A stretch of DNA of 13,662 bases from CAYMUN01 sp964640775 (lineage in GTDB: Bacteria > Patescibacteriota > Saccharimonadia > Saccharimonadales > UBA4665), in the NCBI GenBank assembly GCA_964640775.1, contig CAZXIT010000021.1, positions 1 to 13,662 of the forward strand, written 5' to 3'. Shown here in pieces: positions 6,774 through 13,179 of the stretch. A program made the position numbers and the translations under genes. The notes beneath the pieces are model-generated. The model was not told the DNA's origin, made no database searches, and saw only the letters and a program-made list of their open reading frames with translations. Numbering within the stretch: position 1 is the stretch's first letter; the number at the start of each line of letters is the position of its first letter.

Positions 6774-6803
6774 TTGTACATAGTACACAGCGGGCCGTAC
6801 ACT
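6774..6803 (+). promoter_or_regulatory. Weak candidate promoter with GTAC repeats ahead of the lamin-tail gene
   Basis: TTGTAC (6774-6779) and TACACT (6798-6803) are 18 bp apart and the -10 ends 10 bp before the ATG at 6814, giving a leader of only a few bases. Overlapping it, TGTAC-ATA-GTACA (6775-6787) is an inverted repeat and GTACAC recurs at 6783 and 6797. Both hexamers are weak matches, so this is tentative. Confidence 0.25.
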
Positions 6804-6813
6804 CCGGTCTACT

Positions 6814-8244
6814 ATGCGGCGAATACAGCAAACCCTACGAGCGACGGCCATAGCTATGCTATTGCTAGCAGTGAGCAGTGTTAATGCGGTAGGCGGTGCG
6901 CAGGCTGATACGGCTAATGGCTCTTCCCTCACCATTAGCCAGCTTAAAATCACCAGCAGCAACGGTCAGTTCATCACGCTCTATAACTCGACCAACGCCA
7001 GTCTGGACATGAGCAAATACCAGCTTGAGTACTTCAACCACTACGACCTGGCCAAGGCCACCAGCAGCAAGCTAATCGCTCTGTCGGGTACTGTGCCGCC
7101 GCATGGATATTTTATGGTCAACGACAGTGCCCTGCTGCTGTGCTATCAGCTGACGGTTGATTCAGTATCGCTTGGATTGTCAAGTACGGCCGGACTGGTC
7201 GAAGTGCTGGCTTTCAACCAGTCGGCTCCGGGGAGTTCGGCGGTACCGTCCCTGCAGGATTTTGTTGGCTGGTCCAAAACGGCAGCTTCTGGCGCGCAAA
7301 CGCTGCCAGCCAGCACCAATGCTTTTTTGCAGCGCCAGCCGGTCGATACCAAGAACAATCCTGCTATATCCGTGCCTGGGAGTGGCAGCTGGCAAGCCGT
7401 GCAGCCTGATAGTGGCAATCCTTGCTCCCTCACCACAGCCACGACTACGCCGACAATCATCCCCACTGGTCTTAATCAATTGCTGCCAGCCGGCCAGCCG
7501 CCAGCCACAATCGTCACGATTGCCGCTGATAGTGAGTCTGCAGAGGCTTTGCCGAGTCTGCCAGCCAGCGATATTGGTCTCATGGCGCCCCAAGTCAATG
7601 AAGTTTTAGCCAATCCCTCGGGGACCGGCAATGACGACACTGACGAATTTATAGAACTATATAATGCCAATGCTGCGGCATTCGACCTCAGCGGTTTCAG
7701 TTTGCAGGTTGGTACGACAGCACTGCACAGCTATGTTTTCCCCGCCGGGACTAGCTTGCCGGGACACGGCTTCACTGCTTTTTACTCGGCTGCTACCGGC
7801 CTGAGTCTCAGCAATAGCGGCGGGCAAGCTAAGCTGCTTGATCCATTCGCCAGCAGCCTATCGGCCAGCGAAATCTACACGACAGCCAAAGACGGCCAGG
7901 CCTGGGCGCTAGCCAAAGGCAAATGGTATTGGACGACAAAGTTGACCCCAGGCGCTGCAAATGTCGTCGAACTGCCTGCCGCCGCTAAAAAGACCGCTGC
8001 CAAAGCCAAGGCCAGCAGCAAAACCGGCCCCCAGGTCAAAAGTACAGCCGCTAAAACAGCCGGGACTGGTACTGCAGCACCTATCACCGATAGTGCCACG
8101 ACAACTCCTATACACCTCTGGACACTTGCTCTGGTCGCCGGGCTCGCGCTACTATACGGAGCATATGAGTACCGTGCAGACCTGGCAAACCGAATCTACC
8201 AGTTTAGAAGCTACCTTAAAGCTCGCCGCGCAGATCGGGCGTAA
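6814..8244 (+). CDS. Secreted, membrane-anchored protein with two lamin-tail domains (LTD)
   Basis: The 476-residue protein starts with a signal peptide (MRRIQQTLRA then a hydrophobic run to about residue 29, likely cleaved near AQA). Two lamin-tail-like immunoglobulin-fold domains follow. The first spans about 38-170 and is divergent (ISQLKITSSNGQFITLYN). The second spans about 258-385 and is clear: VNEVLANPSG, DEFIELYN at 277-284, FDLSGFSLQVG at 290-300, and the KWYWTTKLTPGAANV end. A Lys/Ala/Thr-rich stalk (388-430) leads to a C-terminal membrane segment (about 433-450) and a basic cytosolic tail (YEYRADLANRIYQFRS...). LTDs in bacteria are usually extracellular and associated with DNA-binding, nuclease or adhesion proteins. 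No nuclease domain and no LPXTG motif are present. No Shine-Dalgarno precedes the ATG; the frame is closed by TAG at 6781-6783. The last 80 bp overlap tsaE in another frame. Confidence 0.85.
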   Translation: MRRIQQTLRATAIAMLLLAVSSVNAVGGAQADTANGSSLTISQLKITSSNGQFITLYNSTNASLDMSKYQLEYFNHYDLAKATSSKLIALSGTVPPHGYFMVNDSALLLCYQLTVDSVSLGLSSTAGLVEVLAFNQSAPGSSAVPSLQDFVGWSKTAASGAQTLPASTNAFLQRQPVDTKNNPAISVPGSGSWQAVQPDSGNPCSLTTATTTPTIIPTGLNQLLPAGQPPATIVTIAADSESAEALPSLPASDIGLMAPQVNEVLANPSGTGNDDTDEFIELYNANAAAFDLSGFSLQVGTTALHSYVFPAGTSLPGHGFTAFYSAATGLSLSNSGGQAKLLDPFASSLSASEIYTTAKDGQAWALAKGKWYWTTKLTPGAANVVELPAAAKKTAAKAKASSKTGPQVKSTAAKTAGTGTAAPITDSATTTPIHLWTLALVAGLALLYGAYEYRADLANRIYQFRSYLKARRADRA

Positions 8245-8632
8245 GCTCAAAGGCGGCGAAACCATTGTTCTAGACGGTGATCTTGGAGCTGGAAAAACAA
8301 CCTTTGTCCGCGGGTTGGCCAGTGGCATGGGTAGCAATGATCACGTACATAGTCCGAGTTTTACGCTTAGCAACCAGTATCGGGCCGGCAGTCTTACATT
8401 GCACCATTTTGATTTTTACCGCTTGGATACGCCTGGTATCATACATGATGAAATTACCGAGATTCTAGCTGATCCTACAGCTGTGATAGTCGTGGAATGG
8501 GCTAATATTATTGCGGATGTCCTGCCTGCCGATCATCTGACCATACAGTTGCAAACGATTGCCAATACCAACCGCCAGTTCAAATGCACGTACCCTGATA
8601 ATTTAGAGTATCTGCTGGTGAATAATACTTAA
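8165..8632 (+). CDS. tsaE: tRNA threonylcarbamoyladenosine (t6A) biosynthesis ATPase TsaE
   Basis: TsaE is the P-loop ATPase that drives the TsaB-TsaD complex in making t6A at tRNA position 37. The 155-residue product matches the family length. It has Walker A GDLGAGKT at 38-45, the HSPSFTL switch at 62-68, HFDFYRL at 81-87, and VEWANI at 110-115, all family hallmarks. The ATG at 8165 gives a normal N-terminus (TESTSLEATLKLAAQIGRKL). A GGAG lies only 3 bp upstream, unusually close. GTG 8174 is the only reasonable later start, so an overlap of at least 71 bp with the lamin-tail gene is unavoidable. The frame extends upstream to 7961, but that part is a shadow. tsaB follows after 1 bp. Confidence 0.95.
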   Translation: MSTVQTWQTESTSLEATLKLAAQIGRKLKGGETIVLDGDLGAGKTTFVRGLASGMGSNDHVHSPSFTLSNQYRAGSLTLHHFDFYRLDTPGIIHDEITEILADPTAVIVVEWANIIADVLPADHLTIQLQTIANTNRQFKCTYPDNLEYLLVNNT

Positions 8633-8633
8633 C

Positions 8634-9026
8634 ATGTTAATACTTGCTATCCGTACCGACAAACCTGCAGCCGAGCTAGGTTTATACAAGGATGAAGGAA
8701 AGCTTACCAATATTACCTGGGAAGCTCATCGCAGGCTAGCCGAGACAATTCACCAAAAAATAGAAGAAACGGTTACAGTATCCAGTTATACGCTAGCTGA
8801 TATAGAGGGTATTATCGTCTATAAAGGCCCGGGCAGTTTTACCGGTTTGAGGATTGGCGGCACGGTGGCCAATGCTTTAGCGGCAAGCTATGCAATACCG
8901 ATAGTAGGCGAGACAGGCGAACGGTGGATAACAGACGGCATCAAAGCACTGACAGCCGGAGATAACGATTCAAGTGTATGGCTGGAATATGGAGCCGAGC
9001 CAAACATCACAAAACCAATAAAATAA
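8634..9026 (+). CDS. tsaB: t6A biosynthesis protein TsaB, short form (N-terminal lobe only)
   Basis: TsaB is the inactive paralogue of TsaD that scaffolds the t6A synthase. The 130-residue product has the family signature KGPGSFTGLRIG at 64-75, following ADIEGIIVYK. It corresponds to the N-terminal lobe, which includes the surface that dimerises with TsaD. Typical bacterial TsaB is about 220-230 residues, so the C-terminal lobe is missing. The three frames after the stop (9027-9126) contain frequent stops and no TsaB-like sequence, so this is a real short gene rather than a frameshift. The ATG is 1 bp after the tsaE stop with no Shine-Dalgarno, so translation is presumably coupled to tsaE. 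The early LAIRTDKPAAELGLY segment replaces the usual LAIDTS start. Confidence 0.88.
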   Translation: MLILAIRTDKPAAELGLYKDEGKLTNITWEAHRRLAETIHQKIEETVTVSSYTLADIEGIIVYKGPGSFTGLRIGGTVANALAASYAIPIVGETGERWITDGIKALTAGDNDSSVWLEYGAEPNITKPIK

Positions 9027-9053
9027 TTGAGTAAGTCTATAAGCATAACAGAT

Positions 9054-9082
9054 TTGACATTGATTTTTGAGAGGTGGATACT
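9054..9082 (+). promoter_or_regulatory. Strong sigma70-type promoter for the sortase gene
   Basis: A perfect TTGACA (9054-9059), a 17-bp spacer and GATACT (9077-9082). The predicted start near 9089 leaves a leader of about 38 nt before the GTG at 9127. This is the best promoter match in the window. Confidence 0.65.
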
Positions 9083-9126
9083 AAGAAGGTAGTATCGTTC
9101 AACACCGAAACTGAAAGATAAAAATA

Positions 9127-10185
9127 GTGAGTGAGCATCAGCGGCAAGCAGGCGGGCACGATAACGACTTTGTCAGACGCCGTACGCCTCTATCCCGACA
9201 GCCGCCCGGTCGCATGCATGAGCATAGCCGGTTAGTTCGTACTGCCAAACCGGTTGCCCACACAGCTCGATACGGCTTCGAAATACTCTCGCCGCCGCTC
9301 GTGTCAGACTCAAGAGCTGTGAAGAAACGCCAGCCACTCATCTCTAATCACAATGGGAGTATGGATACCTTAGTCATTGTAAAGCCCCAACCTTATGGTA
9401 AACCGGCATTGCCAAAACAGCAGCAATCACAGGTACTCGTACGTCGGTTCGTGTCGCCGCAAGTGCAAGTTGCCACCGTGCAAACGGCTGGGACACAACA
9501 GCCTGCTAAGCACCGGCGCTCCAAGGTACAGCTGGCTTTGATGGCTATGGCATTTTTAGTTTTTGGCCTGGGGTTGTTGGTTAATATCCAAACAATACAG
9601 ACAAACCATAGCGCTAAAGCTCAGGTTTCAGCTCTGGAACAAAAAACTGATAATTCCGAAAATAATACCTCGCTGCCTCCAAGTGAGGTTAAACCTCCAG
9701 AGAGTGGTATGGGTAGCTATCAGGTGGCCCCCAATTTGCCGAAATACCTAAAAATACCCAAACTTTCTGTCAGCACCCTCGTCAAACCGCTCGGTGTTAC
9801 CAGCAGCAACGAGCTAAAAGCACCGGCCAATATTTATGACACTGGCTGGTACGATGCCAGCGCCCATCCTGGAGATCCTGGCAGTCTTGGCGCCGTACTG
9901 ATTGACGGGCATGTGCACGGCCCGACTCTACCGGGCGTGTTTGCCAATATTAAAAAGCTCGTCGCCGGTGACACCATCGAAATTACCCGCGGCGACAACC
10001 AGGTGTTTACTTACAAGGTTGTTAAAGTTCAAAATTACGATGCCAGCACGATTGATATGGGTATGATGCTGAGCTCTGTACAGCCGGGCCTGCCGGGCCT
10101 AAATTTGATTACTTGCGGCGGACCCTTTGACCGCAAGAGTGGTGAATACACTCAGCGGACCGCGGTCTTCGCCGTGCAGGTTTAG
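9127..10185 (+). CDS. Membrane sortase (class E/F-like) with long N-terminal cytosolic region
   Basis: Sortases cleave sorting motifs on secreted proteins and link them to the cell wall or other acceptors. This 352-residue protein has a single membrane anchor (about 134-155), a linker, and a C-terminal sortase domain (about 200-352). Catalytic residues are visible: His262 in IDGHVHG, Cys330 in NLITCGG, and Arg344 in YTQRTAVFAV. The TCGG and YxxR layout resembles the class F/E housekeeping type. The first 130 residues are basic and proline-rich, and are much longer than the few residues usually seen before the anchor. The start is GTG 9127, the first start after an in-frame stop at 9112; ATG 9214 (residue 30) or ATG 9361 (residue 79) are alternatives. 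I saw no LPXTG substrate in this window. Confidence 0.9.
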   Translation: MSEHQRQAGGHDNDFVRRRTPLSRQPPGRMHEHSRLVRTAKPVAHTARYGFEILSPPLVSDSRAVKKRQPLISNHNGSMDTLVIVKPQPYGKPALPKQQQSQVLVRRFVSPQVQVATVQTAGTQQPAKHRRSKVQLALMAMAFLVFGLGLLVNIQTIQTNHSAKAQVSALEQKTDNSENNTSLPPSEVKPPESGMGSYQVAPNLPKYLKIPKLSVSTLVKPLGVTSSNELKAPANIYDTGWYDASAHPGDPGSLGAVLIDGHVHGPTLPGVFANIKKLVAGDTIEITRGDNQVFTYKVVKVQNYDASTIDMGMMLSSVQPGLPGLNLITCGGPFDRKSGEYTQRTAVFAVQV

Positions 10186-10215
10186 TTGACCGGACGGCGC
10201 GGCGCAGGGTATATT
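10186..10215 (+). promoter_or_regulatory. Candidate upstream promoter for the rny operon
   Basis: TTGACC (10186-10191), 18-bp GC-rich spacer, TATATT (10210-10215), each five of six to consensus. It begins directly after the sortase stop. The start near 10222 would give a leader of about 144 nt before the rny ATG. Confidence 0.5.
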
Positions 10216-10277
10216 TAGAGTAGATTTACGTGCGTCCTGAGAGACGATTAGTTAAATCCTGAAAACCATTCAAGTTA

Positions 10278-10283
10278 TATAAT
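10278..10283 (+). promoter_or_regulatory. Second -10 box ahead of rny
   Basis: A perfect TATAAT with no clear -35 (AATCCT at 17 bp). A start near 10290 would place the stem-loop at 10295-10335 at the very 5' end of the RNA. Confidence 0.4.
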
Positions 10284-10294
10284 TTACAGATTAC

Positions 10295-10335
10295 GCGGGT
10301 GCTGGCTAGTGAAGTGATAGCGATTGCCAGACCGC
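10295..10335 (+). other. Predicted stem-loop in the RNase Y mRNA leader
   Basis: GCGG (10295-10298) pairs with CCGC (10332-10335), and CTGGC (10302-10306) with GCCAG (10326-10330). They are separated by a 3/1-nt internal loop, with a 19-nt apical loop. It lies 30 nt before the rny ATG, just ahead of the GGAG and AGGGGA ribosome-binding sequences. It may be a self-cleavage or stability element for an RNase mRNA, or chance. Confidence 0.35.
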
Positions 10336-10365
10336 ACCAGATCTGCAGGAGTAAAGGGGAAACGT

Positions 10366-11874
10366 ATGTTAGAAGCATTGCTTGCTATTGCAGGGCTTGT
10401 TGCTGGTTTTGGCGCTAAAACCGTTATCACCAAGCAAAAAATGGGATCGGCGGAGCAGAAAGCCGAAAAGGAACTTCAGAAAGCCAAAAAAGAGGCCGAA
10501 AAATTGATCGACGCGGCTCGCGAGGAGTCTAATAAAGCCGTCGAGGAAACCCGCAAAGAAGAGCACGCTCGCCGCAAAGAGCTTAAAGACCTGGAGCAGC
10601 GCCTGGTAACTCGTGAGGAATCACTTGATAAAAAGCTTGACGAGCTAGACAAACGCAATGAGAATTTGCGCAAAAACGAGGCTGAAGTCGAGGAACTCAA
10701 AAATGAGATCCGCGATATCCGTGGCAAGCAGCAGGACAAGCTTGAAAAAATTGCTAAGCTGAGCAAGGCTGACGCGGCTGAAAAACTGATGCAGATGACG
10801 GAACGCGACATTCGACAGGATCTTGTAGGATTGGTTAATAAATTGCAGAATGAAGCCAAAGACAACGCCGAAGAAAAAGCGGCACTGATCATTACCACCG
10901 CCATGGAACGCATGGCCTCTGAAGTCACTGCCGAGCGCACCGTCACCAGCCTCAAGCTGGAAGACGAAGAAATGAAGGGCCGGATCATCGGCAAAGAAGG
11001 CCGCAACATCCAGGCCCTGCAGCGAGCCACCGGCGTCGACATCATGGTCGACGATACTCCCGGCTACATAGTTTTGAGCAGCTTTGATCCGGTACGCCGC
11101 GAAGTCGCCCGCATGACCATGGAAATGCTGATTAAAGACGGACGGATTCATCCCGGCCGTATCGAGGAAGTCGTCGCCAAGGCCCAGGCTAATGTCGAAA
11201 AAGACGTCATGCGCGCCGGCGAGGACGCCGCCCGCGAAGTCGGCGTTATCGGCATCCCTAAAGAAGTCCTGCAGCTGCTCGGCGAGCTAAAATACCGCAC
11301 CAGCTATGGTCAGAACGTCCTCAAGCATTCGACTGAAATGGCCCACATCGCCGGTGTCATCGCCGAAGAAGTCGGTGCCGACATCAAGACCGCCAAGTAC
11401 GCCGCCCTGGTCCATGACCTTGGCAAAGCTCTGACTCACAAGATGGAAGGCAAACACCATCACATCAGCGGTGAAATGCTGCGCAAATACGGCGCGCCCG
11501 AAGCCGTTGCCCTGGCTGCCGAACAGCACCACGACGACGTCGAAGCCACCAGCGTTGAGGCCCTGATCATCCGGACCGTTGATGCCATCAGTGCCTCGCG
11601 CCCCGGCGCCCGCAACATCTCAGCTGAGAATTTCGGCGACCGGATGCGCGACTTAGAAAACGTTGCCAACGGCTTCCCGGGCATCGAGAAATCTTACGCC
11701 ATCAGCGCCGGCCGCGAAGTCCGTGTCTTCGTCAAACCCCAGCAGATCGATGACCTCAGCGCCATTAAACTGGCCCGCGACATCGCCACCAAGATCGAGT
11801 CGACCATGCAGTACCCCGGCACCATCAAAGTCAACGTCATTCGCGAAACTCGCGCTATTGAATTCGCCAAGTAG
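10366..11874 (+). CDS. rny: Ribonuclease Y
   Basis: RNase Y is the membrane-anchored endoribonuclease that starts mRNA decay in many bacteria lacking RNase E. The 502-residue protein has an N-terminal membrane anchor (2-20), a long charged coiled coil (about 27-170), a KH RNA-binding domain with GRIIGKEGRNIQALQ at 205-219, and an HD phosphohydrolase domain with His/Asp at 350-351 (ALVHDLGKAL). HHHISGE (364-370) and EQHHDD (386-391) are further HD metal-site segments. It closes with the typical TIKVNVIRETRAIEFAK. The ATG at 10366 has AGGGGA at 10355-10360; a TTG 42 bp upstream in frame (10324) lacks this and would precede the anchor. The NUDIX and ymdB-like genes follow in the same direction. 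From about 10,900 onward codons end overwhelmingly in C, unlike the first third. Confidence 0.97.
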   Translation: MLEALLAIAGLVAGFGAKTVITKQKMGSAEQKAEKELQKAKKEAEKLIDAAREESNKAVEETRKEEHARRKELKDLEQRLVTREESLDKKLDELDKRNENLRKNEAEVEELKNEIRDIRGKQQDKLEKIAKLSKADAAEKLMQMTERDIRQDLVGLVNKLQNEAKDNAEEKAALIITTAMERMASEVTAERTVTSLKLEDEEMKGRIIGKEGRNIQALQRATGVDIMVDDTPGYIVLSSFDPVRREVARMTMEMLIKDGRIHPGRIEEVVAKAQANVEKDVMRAGEDAAREVGVIGIPKEVLQLLGELKYRTSYGQNVLKHSTEMAHIAGVIAEEVGADIKTAKYAALVHDLGKALTHKMEGKHHHISGEMLRKYGAPEAVALAAEQHHDDVEATSVEALIIRTVDAISASRPGARNISAENFGDRMRDLENVANGFPGIEKSYAISAGREVRVFVKPQQIDDLSAIKLARDIATKIESTMQYPGTIKVNVIRETRAIEFAK

Positions 11875-11882
11875 GCCTTAGC

Positions 11883-12296
11883 ATGGCTGATCAGCAATCA
11901 CCAGCTCAGTCGAAGCTTGTTTCCAGTGCCGTCATTGAGCAAAGCGGCAAATACCTGTTGGTGCAGGAAGCACAAAAAGCTGCCTATGGCCTGTGGAATT
12001 TCCCCGGCGGGCACGTTGATACTGGCGAAACGCTGGAGCAAGCGGCCGTCCGCGAAGCGCGAGAAGAAACCGGCCTGGAGGTCAGTATTACGCGTCAGCT
12101 AGTAGTGCTGCACAGTGCGGTTGGCCATCCGGTACTGCATGCTTACGAAGCGACAATTACCGGCGGCGACCTGAAACCCCAAACGGGCGAAATTCTAGAT
12201 GTCCGCTGGTTTACTAGTCAGGAAATTCTCGCTATGAAGGCAGAGCTGAGAAATTCGGAGTACGTACTAGGCGCGCTTAGCAAGCTGCAAACATGA
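11883..12296 (+). CDS. NUDIX hydrolase, MutT-like
   Basis: This 137-residue protein has a full Nudix box from G43 to L65: GHVDTGE, then REAREETGL. The preceding LWNFPGGHVDTGE and following DVRWFTSQEI segments are typical of small MutT/NUDT-type enzymes that hydrolyse nucleoside diphosphates linked to another group. The substrate is not evident. It starts 8 bp after the rny stop with no clear Shine-Dalgarno. Its TGA overlaps the ATG of the ymdB-like gene (ATGA, 12293-12296). The position between an RNase and a cyclic-nucleotide phosphodiesterase suggests a role in nucleotide clean-up or RNA 5'-end processing; this is inference only. Confidence 0.92.
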   Translation: MADQQSPAQSKLVSSAVIEQSGKYLLVQEAQKAAYGLWNFPGGHVDTGETLEQAAVREAREETGLEVSITRQLVVLHSAVGHPVLHAYEATITGGDLKPQTGEILDVRWFTSQEILAMKAELRNSEYVLGALSKLQT

Positions 12297-13093
12297 CTAT
12301 GAGAATACTCTATGCCGGTGATGTGATGGGTGAAGCTGGGATCCAGGTATTGGAGCAAGTTTTGCCTGGACTGCGCCGCGAAAAACAGCTTGATTTGGTG
12401 ATCGCCCAGGCCGAGAATACGACTGAGGGCAAGGGGATTAGCCTGGCGGACTTCGCCCGGCTCCGGAAAGCCGGAGTGGACTTTTGCAGCGGAGGAAATT
12501 GGAGCCTGCACCGCGAGGAAATTATCCAGGCCCTCAATGATCCGGCACAGCCGATTATCCGGCCAGCTAACTATCCTCAGGGAACTCCAGGCTTGGGTTA
12601 CAAATACATTCAACTAAATGGTAAAACGACATTGGTGATCAGCCTGCTGGGGCACATTGTCGGCAAAGACTCAGATAAACCCACCGATAACCCGTTAAAA
12701 GTTATCGACCGGATTCTGGAAGACCAAAAGGATGTCAAAAAAGCGGCTGCCATAGTTAACTTTCACGGTGATTATTCGAGCGAAAAAGTTGTCATCGGCC
12801 ATTACTTGGATGGCCGGGTGAGCGCTGTCGTGGGCGACCACTGGCATATACCAACAGCCGATGCCCGGGTGCTGCCTGGCAGTACAGCCCACATCACTGA
12901 TGTCGGTATGTGCGGCGTGCTTGATGCTAGCCTGGGCGTCACCTATCAGAGTGTCATTCCTCGGTGGCGCGACGGCCACGCGACCCGAAACGTACTTGAG
13001 GAGTCTGGCCCCCGCCAGTTCAACGCCGTCCTCATCACGACCAATCAGCAGGGTTTAGCAGAAGCCATAGAACAGATCCAGCAGATCGTCTAG
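12293..13093 (+). CDS. YmdB-like calcineurin-type metallophosphoesterase (TIGR00282 family)
   Basis: B. subtilis YmdB is a metallophosphoesterase that hydrolyses 2',3'-cyclic AMP and affects biofilm/sporulation choices; there its gene also follows rny (ymdA). This 266-residue protein follows the family plan: MRILYAGDVMG with metal Asp10, AENTTEG with Glu41/Asn42, GGNW with Asn69, NFHGDYSSEK with His158, GDHWHIPTAD with His183/His185, and ITDVGMCG near 201-208. Two family signatures are changed. The usual GNH (its histidine is regarded as the proton donor) is GNW, and GTHTH is GDHWH. Activity may therefore differ. The start overlaps the NUDIX stop; a second ATG at 12299 gives exactly the usual family N-terminus and may be the real start. 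A short hairpin terminator follows. Confidence 0.88.
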   Translation: MTMRILYAGDVMGEAGIQVLEQVLPGLRREKQLDLVIAQAENTTEGKGISLADFARLRKAGVDFCSGGNWSLHREEIIQALNDPAQPIIRPANYPQGTPGLGYKYIQLNGKTTLVISLLGHIVGKDSDKPTDNPLKVIDRILEDQKDVKKAAAIVNFHGDYSSEKVVIGHYLDGRVSAVVGDHWHIPTADARVLPGSTAHITDVGMCGVLDASLGVTYQSVIPRWRDGHATRNVLEESGPRQFNAVLITTNQQGLAEAIEQIQQIV

Positions 13094-13106
13094 AGCACAG
13101 CAATAA

Positions 13107-13124
13107 AAAAAGCAGTAGCTTTTT
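13107..13124 (+). terminator. Short hairpin resembling a Rho-independent terminator after ymdB
   Basis: AAAAAGC (13107-13113), loop AGTA, GCTTTTT (13118-13124), 14 bp after the ymdB stop. The seven-pair stem is mostly A-U and therefore weak, but the T run makes termination plausible. It would also work in the other direction. Confidence 0.5.
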
Positions 13125-13137
13125 AAAAATTTTGGCA

Positions 13138-13143
13138 TATAAT
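13138..13143 (+). promoter_or_regulatory. -10 box ahead of the 125-residue hypothetical gene
   Basis: A perfect TATAAT 36 bp before the ATG at 13180. The hexamer 17 bp upstream (GTAGCT, inside the terminator stem) is a poor -35. A TAGAAT at 13171-13176 is too close to the ATG to serve it. Confidence 0.35.
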
Positions 13144-13179
13144 TTTGGTCAAACGCACGTAGCGAATAACTAGAATAGC

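Noticed and set aside
7961..8164. Upstream extension of tsaE
   Set aside because: The residues are a frame-shifted reading of the Lys/Ala-rich stalk of the lamin-tail gene; TsaE homologues start near 8165.
8041..8244. C-terminus of the lamin-tail protein as a sortase sorting signal
   Set aside because: A hydrophobic segment and basic tail are present, but no LPXTG-like motif precedes them and the tail is longer than usual; it reads as a plain membrane anchor.
10324..10365. TTG start for RNase Y
   Set aside because: It would add 14 polar residues before the membrane anchor; ATG 10366 has a well-spaced AGGGGA and the usual N-terminus.
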